In this document: in pieces, positions 1 to 4,900 of the stretch
How positions within the stretch are numbered: the stretch's first letter is position 1
How the letters are laid out: every line of letters starts with the position of its first letter
Source: Pseudomonadota bacterium
Lineage (GTDB): Bacteria; Pseudomonadota; Alphaproteobacteria; Rhizobiales; Rhizobiaceae
Direction of reading: 5' to 3'
Assembly (NCBI GenBank): GCA_023387715.1
Contig: JAEWHQ010000169.1
Location: forward strand, 1-5,371
DNA length: 5,371 nucleotides
The notes under the pieces: generated by a model
The model's input: only the letters and a program-made list of their open reading frames with translations
Database searches by the model: none
Told to the model about the DNA's origin: nothing
Position numbers and translations under genes: made by a program

Positions 1-33
1 GCCGCTAGCAGCGCCGCCGCCCTCGTTGTTCGC

Positions 34-63
34 CTTATAGGGCAACCAATCTAAAACTGTCAA
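34..63 (-). promoter_or_regulatory. Strong sigma-70-type promoter reading leftward out of the window
   Basis: Read on the minus strand, TTGACA (58-63) is followed after 17 bp by CTATAA (35-40); TATAAG at 34-39 with an 18-bp spacer is the alternative. The predicted transcription start is near 27-29, and the transcript would leave the window at position 1. Upstream of the -35 box lies very AT-rich DNA with A/T tracts, resembling an UP element. The segment downstream of the -10 box is GC-rich. A consensus -35, an AT-rich upstream region and a GC-rich discriminator are typical of stable-RNA promoters, so an rRNA operon or tRNA gene to the left is a reasonable inference, but none is visible here. 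Confidence 0.55.
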
Positions 64-218
64 CGACAATCTCACAAAAAATACAAAATTCTTTTCAACA
101 GGGAAAAACAACAAAATTAACCAAAACGAAACCTAAAAACAGAACCAAGAAAGGAATCGAAAACACCCTTTAATTATCCCCAATTAGTAGGGGAAGCCCC
201 ACTCTATATATAAAGGGC
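64..218. other. AT-rich intergenic region with phased A-tracts and short inverted repeats
   Basis: No gene is visible. Between about 97 and 168 the plus strand is strongly A-rich, with only four T residues. A/T runs at 76-81, 85-88, 92-95, 104-108, 113-116, 123-126 and 135-139 have centres mostly 8-12 bp apart, as in intrinsically curved DNA. Near the right end, TCCCC (177-181) faces GGGGA (190-194), GGGG (190-193) can also pair with CCCC (197-200), and AAGCCC (194-199) faces GGGCTT (215-220). The last pair brackets TATATATAAA (205-214), a possible -10 region for the rrf2 gene. No good -35 match accompanies it. Confidence 0.4.
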
Positions 219-265
219 TTGTACCGGACGCTTATTGCTCCTAATCCTGAAATTGCGGGTATTAT

Positions 266-272
266 AAGGGAG
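266..272 (+). promoter_or_regulatory. Ribosome binding site deciding the rrf2-family start
   Basis: AAGGGAG lies 9 nt before the ATG at 282. It fixes the start of the Rrf2-family gene at 282 rather than at the in-frame TTG at 219. Confidence 0.7.
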
Positions 273-281
273 TCCAGTACA

Positions 282-713
282 ATGCTAACAAAAAAAGGGA
301 AATATGGCCTGAAAGCCATGATCCATCTGGCCACTTCGGAACAGGAAACTCTGGTATCGGTTGGGGAGATTGCCACCAAACATCAGATCCCGCGCAAATT
401 TCTGGATAATATACTGACAGAACTGCGCAATGCCGGCTTTGTAAACAGCCGAAAAGGCAAAGGCGGCGGCTTTTGTCTTGCCCGTCCGGCCAGTGAAATT
501 CACATCGGCAATATTATACGTGTGCTTGATGGAGCGCTTGCGCCAATTTCCTGCGCCAGCAAAACTGATTATCGCCCTTGCGACGATTGCAATGAAGAAT
601 TTTGTGAAGTGCGCCACGTCATGCTCGACGTGCGCAAGGCGATTGCCGATGTTCTCGACAACCGCACTTTAGAACAAAGCGCCAATCCGGCGATTGCAGC
701 ACTTCTTAATTAA
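282..713 (+). CDS. Rrf2-family (IscR/RirA-type) transcriptional regulator, probably Fe-S binding
   Basis: This 143-residue protein has the length and architecture of the Rrf2 family. An N-terminal winged helix-turn-helix occupies about residues 1-80: MLTKKGKYGLKA start, helix pair around EIATKHQIPRKFLDNIL, and the basic glycine-rich wing SRKGKGGGF at 56-64. A dimerisation helix follows at about 105-128. Cysteines at 91, 100, 103 and 108 lie where IscR and RirA hold their Fe-S ligands, so sensing of iron, redox state, NO or sulfur status is plausible, but the target genes cannot be read here. I chose the ATG at 282 because AAGGGAG (266-272) precedes it by 9 nt and family members begin at this motif. 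A TTG at 219 would add 21 residues without family resemblance. It converges on znuA, and the two genes overlap by 8 bp. It is not clearly IscR (no isc genes nearby) or RirA (different Cys spacing), so no symbol is given. Confidence 0.9.
   Translation: MLTKKGKYGLKAMIHLATSEQETLVSVGEIATKHQIPRKFLDNILTELRNAGFVNSRKGKGGGFCLARPASEIHIGNIIRVLDGALAPISCASKTDYRPCDDCNEEFCEVRHVMLDVRKAIADVLDNRTLEQSANPAIAALLN
706..713. other. Palindrome TTAATTAA containing both convergent stop codons
   Basis: The TAA of the Rrf2-family gene (711-713) and the TAA of znuA (complement of 706-708) lie in one perfect 8-bp palindrome. Because of the twofold symmetry the two genes end in mirror-image fashion and overlap by 8 bp. 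No hairpin with a T-tract is seen around it, so this junction lacks an obvious intrinsic terminator. Confidence 0.85.
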
Positions 714-1656
714 GACATTTATTCAGCGAAGCGGCCAGATCGCGCAACAAATTCAGATAAAGATCTGGCCCATCTTTTAATTCTGCTCCCAAAGGATCTA
801 AAACGCCGGTCTTTGCGGATGTGCCATCGATCACTGTTTGCACCAAACGCGACTCGAATTGCGGCTCTGAAAATACGCAAACCGCATTAAGACTGGCAAT
901 TTTGTCGTGTATCTCTTTTATACGGGCTGCCCCCGGCGCATTTTCCGGACTGACAGTGATTGAACCAACCGTATTCAAGCCATAGCGCTTTTCAAAATAC
1001 TGATATGCATCATGGAACACGACAAACGGCTTGCCTTTTACAGGCACCAGCTCATCCTTCAGCTCTTTATCCAATTTTGCGATACGCTCTTTATAACTAT
1101 CCGCATTGGCATGATATGTTTTTGCATTGGCCGGGTCTGCTTCACTTAAAACATTGGCGATTTCCTCAACCATTGTTTCACCATTGGTGGGATCAAGCCA
1201 GATATGTGCGTCATGGCCATGCTCATGAGAATGACCGTGATTATGATCGTGCCCGCCGTCACCATGGTCGTGACCTTCAAAAGCGCCGCCCTCACGGAAA
1301 CCATAAGTGGTCAGACCACTCACCTCACCCAGCATGATTTGCTCAGCTTTAGTGCCAAGCGTTTCCAATGGTTTGCTTAAGAACATTTCCATAGAAGGCC
1401 CTGTCCAGAAAATAAGCTTGGCATTTTCCAGCATATTAGCATCTGACGGCTTCAAACTATAAGTATGACCGGAGCCGGCACCTTTCACGATCAGTTGTGG
1501 CTCAGCCACATCTTTCATCACAGCAGAAACCAGTGAATGCAGAGGCTTGATTGAAACGACAACATCCGTATCGGTTAAGGCATAACTTGGCTGTACGGCT
1601 AAAGCAGTACCGGCACACAAAACCGATGCCATTAAAAATTTACCCATAAATTTCAT
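706..1656 (-). CDS. znuA: Zinc ABC transporter periplasmic substrate-binding protein ZnuA
   Basis: This 316-residue cluster A-I (TroA/ZnuA) binding protein captures Zn2+ in the periplasm and delivers it to ZnuBC. A signal peptide with K2/K6 and a hydrophobic core runs to about residue 20-26 (ALA or SYA cleavage). C14 is not in a lipobox. Zn ligands by comparison with E. coli ZnuA are H64 (GHTYSLKPSDA), H151 (AHIWLDP) and H215 (VFHDAYQYFE). The position of the additional E. coli Glu ligand is Gly63. The flexible loop at 129-148 holds nine histidines and probably gathers zinc. C260 and C314 match the spacing of the E. coli disulfide. AAGAGG (complement of 1663-1668) sits 6 nt before the ATG, supporting this start; M4 is the only close alternative. 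The gene diverges from znuC across a shared regulatory region and overlaps the convergent rrf2 gene by 8 bp. Confidence 0.96.
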   Translation of the reverse strand: MKFMGKFLMASVLCAGTALAVQPSYALTDTDVVVSIKPLHSLVSAVMKDVAEPQLIVKGAGSGHTYSLKPSDANMLENAKLIFWTGPSMEMFLSKPLETLGTKAEQIMLGEVSGLTTYGFREGGAFEGHDHGDGGHDHNHGHSHEHGHDAHIWLDPTNGETMVEEIANVLSEADPANAKTYHANADSYKERIAKLDKELKDELVPVKGKPFVVFHDAYQYFEKRYGLNTVGSITVSPENAPGAARIKEIHDKIASLNAVCVFSEPQFESRLVQTVIDGTSAKTGVLDPLGAELKDGPDLYLNLLRDLAASLNKCLN

Positions 1657-1701
1657 AATAAACCTCTTGAAAAGACATGACTCACATCACTAATTGCGGT
1701 A

Positions 1702-1721
1702 TGTAATTGTATAACAATTGA
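1702..1721. promoter_or_regulatory. Predicted Zur operator, znuA-proximal box
   Basis: The box contains the imperfect palindrome AATTGT-ATA-ACAATT (1705-1719) and the motif TGTAATnnTATAAC (1702-1715), which recurs 21 bp downstream. Its position between divergent zinc-uptake genes and its AT-rich dyad resemble alphaproteobacterial Zur boxes. On the minus strand it includes TATACA, a possible -10 for znuA; on the plus strand it includes TTGTAT (1707-1712), a possible -35 for znuC. The Zur assignment is inferred from context and motif shape. Confidence 0.6.
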
Positions 1722-1722
1722 A

Positions 1723-1742
1723 TGTAATGCTATAACGTCACG
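1723..1742. promoter_or_regulatory. Predicted Zur operator, znuC-proximal box
   Basis: This is the second copy of TGTAATnnTATAAC (1723-1736). Taken as the 18-bp dyad 1724-1741 (GTAATGCTATAACGTCAC), six of nine base pairs are symmetric. TATAAC (1731-1736) can serve as the -10 of znuC, paired with TTGTAT (1707-1712) at an 18-bp spacer. Transcription would start near 1743, leaving a leader of about 35 nt. A repressor bound here would cover the znuC promoter core. Confidence 0.6.
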
Positions 1743-1777
1743 AATTGCAACGCGCAAGCTATTTTCGGAAATATTTT

Positions 1778-2632
1778 ATGCCCCATACCCGCCCGACCAC
1801 AGATACCGGCTCCATAAAGCCCGCAAACCCGCCTTTGATCGAACTCAAAGATGCAGGCGTTTTTCGTGACGGCCGCTGGCTGGTGCGTAATATTAATCTG
1901 ACAGTCAGCGCCGGTGAGATTGTAACGCTGATCGGCCCCAATGGTTCGGGCAAAAGCACCACGGCAAAAATGGCCTTGCATATTACCAAGCCGGACGAAG
2001 GCTCGGTTACACACCAGCCTGATCTGCGCATTGGTTATGTGCCGCAAAAGCTCAATCTTGACCGCACCTTACCTTTATCGGTTGAGCGCCTGATGACCCT
2101 CACCGCGAAGGTCAGCAAAGCAGATATTCTTAAAGCACTGGAACGTGTCGGCATTGCCCATCTCTTAAAAGCGCAAATCGCCAATCTCTCCGGCGGCGAA
2201 TTACAACGCGCCTTAATTGCGCGCGCTATTGCCCGAAACCCGAACCTTTTAGTGTTGGACGAACCGGTGCAAGGCGTGGACTTTAATGGTGAGGCTGTTC
2301 TTTATCAACTTATCCAGAAGGTACGTGATGAAACCGGTTGTGCGGTTTTGCTGATCAGCCATGATCTGCATCTTGTTATGTCTGCAACGGATCGTGTTTT
2401 CTGCCTTAACGGGCATATTTGCTGTAGCGGAACACCGGAAGAAGTCAGTGCGAGCCCTGATTATATGCGCCTGTTTGGCGCGCGTGCCGCTTTGCCTTTA
2501 AGTGTCTATCAACACAAACATGACCACACGCATCTGGCCGATGGTCGTGTTTTACATTCTGACGGTACGATTACCGATCACTGCCACCATGAAGACGGGC
2601 ATCACAATCACGAAGGTCAGCATCATGCTTGA
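1778..2632 (+). CDS. znuC: Zinc ABC transporter ATP-binding protein ZnuC with His-rich tail
   Basis: This 284-residue cytoplasmic ATPase powers zinc import through ZnuB. All ABC motifs are present in order: Walker A GPNGSGKST (53-61), Q-loop Q90, signature LSGGELQ (137-143), Walker B LLVLDE (157-162), D-loop GVD (166-168) and H-loop H195 (SHD). After the ABC domain, residues 246-283 form a tail with 13 histidines and C269, absent from the roughly 250-residue E. coli protein and likely to bind metal. I chose the ATG at 1778 because GGAA (1767-1770) lies 7 nt upstream and the predicted transcription start (about 1743) leaves a normal leader. The in-frame TTG at 1745 lies practically at that start point. 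The final codons overlap the znuB start by 8 nt, which suggests translational coupling. Zur control is expected from the boxes upstream. Confidence 0.96.
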   Translation: MPHTRPTTDTGSIKPANPPLIELKDAGVFRDGRWLVRNINLTVSAGEIVTLIGPNGSGKSTTAKMALHITKPDEGSVTHQPDLRIGYVPQKLNLDRTLPLSVERLMTLTAKVSKADILKALERVGIAHLLKAQIANLSGGELQRALIARAIARNPNLLVLDEPVQGVDFNGEAVLYQLIQKVRDETGCAVLLISHDLHLVMSATDRVFCLNGHICCSGTPEEVSASPDYMRLFGARAALPLSVYQHKHDHTHLADGRVLHSDGTITDHCHHEDGHHNHEGQHHA

Positions 2633-3428
2633 TGATTTTTTCACCCGCGCTCTCATTGCCGGCATCGGACTTGCTGTTACCACCGGCCCGCTTGGTTGCT
2701 TTATCATCTGGCGACGGATGGCTTATTTTGGCGATACCATGTCCCATTCCGCCCTGCTTGGGGTGGCGCTCGCCTTGTTTTTCAACATCAACATGATTGT
2801 CGGTGTTTTTGTTGTAGCGCTTTCCATCTCTGCCGTTTTGCTGCTGTTGCAACGCAAACAGAGTCTGTCGTCCGATTCTCTTTTGGGGATACTTTCCCAC
2901 TCCACGCTGGCACTCGGCATGGTGATGGTTGCCTTTATGACATGGGTGCGTGTTGACCTGATGTCTTTTCTCTTTGGCGATATTCTATCGGTCTCCAGAA
3001 TGGACATATTGCTGATTTATGGTGGCGGCGCTGTTGTGCTTGCTATTCTGGCATTTCTCTGGCGCCCATTGCTGGCTTCAACCGTCAATGAAGATCTGGC
3101 TCGCGCAGAAGGCATGAACCCTGATCTGTCGCAAGCCGTTTTCATGATTCTGCTTGCTGTGGTGATTGCAATTGCGATGAAAATAGTCGGCATCCTGTTG
3201 ATTACCGCCATGTTGATTATTCCGGCAGCGACGGCACGCCGCTTCGCGACAACCCCTGAAAAAATGGCCATCATTGCATCACTCGTCGGATCACTGGCTG
3301 TTACCGGCGGGCTTTTCGGCTCGCTCCATTATGATACACCATCCGGCCCGTCGATCGTGGTGGCGGCATTTGGCATTTTCATGCTAAGCCTGCTATCATT
3401 AAACAAAAGAATGCTGAAACGGATATAA
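2625..3428 (+). CDS. znuB: Zinc ABC transporter permease ZnuB
   Basis: This 267-residue inner-membrane protein of the ABC-3 family forms the zinc channel partnered with ZnuC. It is almost entirely hydrophobic, with about eight membrane segments (roughly 8-28, 44-60, 61-76, 87-107, 127-147, 170-198, 213-233 and 243-260). The hallmark segment MAYFGDTMSHSALLG (32-46) is conserved in the family, and the cytoplasmic loop NEDLARAEGMNP (155-166) is the usual ATPase-contact region. GAAGG (2612-2616) lies 8 nt before the ATG at 2625, and family members start with this short LDDFFTRAL-like N-terminus. Upstream in-frame ATGs inside znuC would add a stretch that is only a shadow of the His-rich tail frame. 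It is the second gene of the operon, overlapping znuC by 8 nt and ending 4 nt before zur. Confidence 0.96.
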   Translation: MLDDFFTRALIAGIGLAVTTGPLGCFIIWRRMAYFGDTMSHSALLGVALALFFNINMIVGVFVVALSISAVLLLLQRKQSLSSDSLLGILSHSTLALGMVMVAFMTWVRVDLMSFLFGDILSVSRMDILLIYGGGAVVLAILAFLWRPLLASTVNEDLARAEGMNPDLSQAVFMILLAVVIAIAMKIVGILLITAMLIIPAATARRFATTPEKMAIIASLVGSLAVTGGLFGSLHYDTPSGPSIVVAAFGIFMLSLLSLNKRMLKRI

Positions 3429-3432
3429 AACA

Positions 3433-3849
3433 ATGAGTGCACATCATCATCACGCTGCAACCGAGCTGACGCGCAATCAATCTCTTGTTTTTGACGTTCT
3501 CAGCAAAGCGGAAGGCCCGCTCAGTGCTTATACGATTTTAGATCAGCTGCGCGACGAAGGCATTCGCGCACCGCTGCAAATTTATCGTGCGCTGGATAAA
3601 CTACTGGAATATGGCATGGTGCACCGCGTGGAAAGCCTCAATGCTTTTGTCGCTTGTGCCGATCCGCACTGCTCCGCCCACGGCATCACCGCTTTTGCTA
3701 TTTGTGAAAAATGCGGCCAAGTGGATGAATTTGCCGATCCGCTTATTGAAGACCGCGTACGCCAATGGGGCGCGCAGCATGGCTTTAAGCCAAGCAAAAC
3801 CACTTTGGAACTGCGCGGTCTTTGCGCACAATGTCAGGCCGCGGCCTGA
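3433..3849 (+). CDS. zur: Zinc uptake regulator Zur (Fur family repressor)
   Basis: This 138-residue Fur-family protein should repress znuA and znuCB-zur when zinc is sufficient. The N-terminal winged helix spans about 12-70 (SAYTILDQLRDEGIRAP, then YRALDKLLEYGMVHRV). The C-terminal half holds the metal sites. C91, C94, C131 and C134 (CEKC, CAQC) reproduce the 40-residue spacing of the E. coli Zur structural Cys4 site. H64, C75, H83 and E99 fall where the E. coli regulatory Zn site (His, Cys, His, Glu) lies. The start at 3433 has a weak GGA (3421-3423) 9 nt upstream and lies only 4 nt after znuB, so translation may depend on coupling. Residues 4-7 are HHHH, an odd N-terminal cluster. Co-transcription with znuCB implies autorepression. 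Fur itself is less likely given the locus and the Cys4 arrangement. Confidence 0.94.
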   Translation: MSAHHHHAATELTRNQSLVFDVLSKAEGPLSAYTILDQLRDEGIRAPLQIYRALDKLLEYGMVHRVESLNAFVACADPHCSAHGITAFAICEKCGQVDEFADPLIEDRVRQWGAQHGFKPSKTTLELRGLCAQCQAAA

Positions 3850-3854
3850 TATAA

Positions 3855-3888
3855 AAAGAGCGGTTGTGTCCATCACAAACCGCTCTTT
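3855..3888. terminator. Bidirectional intrinsic terminator between zur and the luxR gene
   Basis: AAAGAGCGGTT (3855-3865) pairs perfectly with AACCGCTCTTT (3878-3888). The stem continues with GTG/CAC around one bulged A and closes on loop TCCAT. It starts 5 nt after the zur stop and ends 11 nt before the last base of the convergent LuxR gene. In the minus direction the stem runs into TTTTT (complement of 3853-3857), a good U-tract for the LuxR gene. In the plus direction only TTT follows, with TTTT further on (3898-3901), so termination of znuCB-zur may be less tight. Confidence 0.85.
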
Positions 3889-3899
3889 GAAGTCTGATT

Positions 3900-4685
3900 T
3901 TATGTCAGATGTGACACTTCCGGCTCTTTAATAATGCCTAAAGTCAAAGCCGCCGCAACCGCTGCCGTGCGGTTGGAACAACCAAGTTTAATCTTGGCAT
4001 TTTGCAAATAAGTCACCACCGTCCAACGGGCGATAGATAAAATCTCGGCAATCTCACCATCAGTTTTGCCGATTGCAGCCCATGTCAGACACTCAATCTC
4101 ACGCGCCGTCAGCAGTGCTGCTTGCGATGTTTGTGAAATCCCCTGCCCTGCCAAAGCCAAATGCAATTCCTTGCTGGCTTTTAATAAGGATGGGCGCATA
4201 CGATTGATAAACGTGCAGCGGTCTTCCTCGCCTTCATCAAATGAAAACAACGAACAACCCGCAATGCCATTGGCATATTGCGCCGACACCGCCAGAAAAA
4301 GCGTACCAGCGCCATGTTTGGTCGCATCATTATACATCGCGGCTATGGCCGGATTATCGTAATGCTGCCCGCCCAGATCAAGCAGCAGTTCGCAATCTCC
4401 CGTCGTGACCACAGGAATATTGTCATTAAACAATGGATCAATGGCAAAATAGTTTTTTGCCGAATAACGCTCCACCCATTTGGACGGCATTGTAATGGCA
4501 ACGGTTATATCGCTATCGGCGATTTTTGTACCCTCAAATCCGCAATTACAAAAAGCATGCAGAATATGTTTGCAGTCGATTTCCTGTTTAACGCGCTGAA
4601 GCTCAGTTAAAATATCGCCTTTGAACGTCTGCCCAAAAAATGTTTCTTTGAAATTCGGAAAGTGAATTAAATCATATTTCATCAT
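3900..4685 (-). CDS. vjbR: LuxR-family quorum-sensing-type regulator, VjbR-like
   Basis: This 261-residue transcription factor has an autoinducer-binding domain (about 20-175) and a LuxR helix-turn-helix (about 188-255). Ligand-domain residues W70, Y74 and D83 have the W57/Y61/D70 spacing of TraR (SKWVERY, NYFAIDPLF), and Gly125/127 lies near the TraR G113 position. The Trp usually found about 15 residues after the Asp is absent (Cys98). HTH landmarks E196, L200 and G206 match the invariant E178/L182/G188. The segments KTDGEIAEILSIARWTVVTY and KIKLGCSNRTAAV, the length, and the N-terminal YDLIHFPNFKETFFG resemble Brucella VjbR as I remember it, a virulence and flagellar regulator; orthology is inferred. 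No luxI lies nearby, so it acts as a LuxR solo within this window. Two adjacent ATGs compete: 4685 (5 nt from AAGGA at 4691-4695) and 4682 (8 nt, better spaced and matching VjbR's length). It ends at a shared terminator. Confidence 0.9.
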   Translation of the reverse strand: MMKYDLIHFPNFKETFFGQTFKGDILTELQRVKQEIDCKHILHAFCNCGFEGTKIADSDITVAITMPSKWVERYSAKNYFAIDPLFNDNIPVVTTGDCELLLDLGGQHYDNPAIAAMYNDATKHGAGTLFLAVSAQYANGIAGCSLFSFDEGEEDRCTFINRMRPSLLKASKELHLALAGQGISQTSQAALLTAREIECLTWAAIGKTDGEIAEILSIARWTVVTYLQNAKIKLGCSNRTAAVAAALTLGIIKEPEVSHLT

Positions 4686-4797
4686 AATTATCCTTGCTTA
4701 AAGCAGCATATAATCTGAACCATGATCGCTCAGGAGCAGACCACTGCCACTTCACTCGGCCAAACGCCTGGGAGGATGGACGGAGCCCTAAAGGCAT
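4672..4797 (-). CDS. Possible 41-residue leader ORF running into the luxR start
   Basis: I do not recognise this frame. An ATG (complement of 4795-4797) opens 41 codons, beginning MPLGLRPSSQAFGR and continuing through VKWQWSAPERSW and FRLYAALSKDNYDEI. It ends at a TGA (4672-4674) inside the first codons of the LuxR-type gene, a 14-bp overlap that would couple the two. The first 25 or so codons coincide with a block of about 61% GC in otherwise AT-rich DNA. Against it, no Shine-Dalgarno sequence is visible before the ATG (an A-rich stretch precedes it), a stop lies just upstream at 4807-4809, and the opposite strand also carries a 25-codon frame (4722-4799) over the same block. It may be a leader peptide, a gene remnant or a chance frame over a structured RNA. 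Confidence 0.25.
   Translation of the reverse strand: MPLGLRPSSQAFGRVKWQWSAPERSWFRLYAALSKDNYDEI
4691..4705 (-). promoter_or_regulatory. Ribosome binding site and adjacent short dyad of the luxR gene
   Basis: AAGGA (complement of 4691-4695) is the Shine-Dalgarno sequence for the LuxR-type gene. Directly upstream and sharing one base lies the dyad TGCTT-A-AAGCA (4695-4705). As RNA it could form only a small hairpin. As DNA it could be a half-site cluster. Its function is not shown. Confidence 0.5.
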
Positions 4798-4900
4798 AAA
4801 TTTTTGTCAGTTAGCAACACTTTAGATAAGCAACAGCTAAAATAACATGCGTTTTATGACTTAAAATGAATAATTTGAAAAGAAAAAATAAAGCAGGAAA

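Noticed and set aside
1..54. Plus-strand open frame ending in TAA at 52-54, as the 3' end of an upstream gene
   Set aside because: The 17 codons (alanine-rich start) are too short to recognise, and the same DNA is better explained by the leftward promoter. It cannot be excluded without the sequence to the left.
232..241. TTATTGCTCC repeated at 232-241 and 4981-4990
   Set aside because: A shared 10-mer is expected by chance several times in a window of this size, and the flanks do not match.
219..281. TTG start extending the Rrf2-family protein by 21 residues
   Set aside because: The extension has no family similarity, lies next to the putative promoter, and the ATG at 282 has a good ribosome binding site 9 nt upstream.
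683..696. Hairpin CAATC-CGGC-GATTG as a terminator for znuA
   Set aside because: It has only five base pairs, lies inside the rrf2 coding region, and no T-run follows on either strand.
960..1337. 125-codon plus-strand frame over znuA
   Set aside because: It is a shadow of the znuA His-rich loop region, with no family features and no independent ribosome binding site.
1612..1620. ZnuA as a lipoprotein through Cys14
   Set aside because: The residues before Cys14 (SVL) do not form a lipobox, and a normal signal-peptidase I site follows at 20-26.
1745..1777. TTG start extending ZnuC by 11 residues
   Set aside because: It lies at the predicted transcription start and next to the operator. The ATG at 1778 has GGAA at 7 nt.
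2502..2624. Upstream in-frame start for ZnuB inside znuC
   Set aside because: The added residues are the out-of-frame reading of the ZnuC His-rich tail. The ATG at 2625 has its own ribosome binding site and gives the family's normal N-terminus.
4739..4790. Cobalamin riboswitch-like pieces (CCACTGCC, GGGAGG) in the GC-rich island
   Set aside because: The rest of the conserved core and the usual order of elements are absent, and no cobalamin gene is adjacent. Glycine, SAM-II, ROSE and SRP RNA signatures were also looked for by eye and not found.
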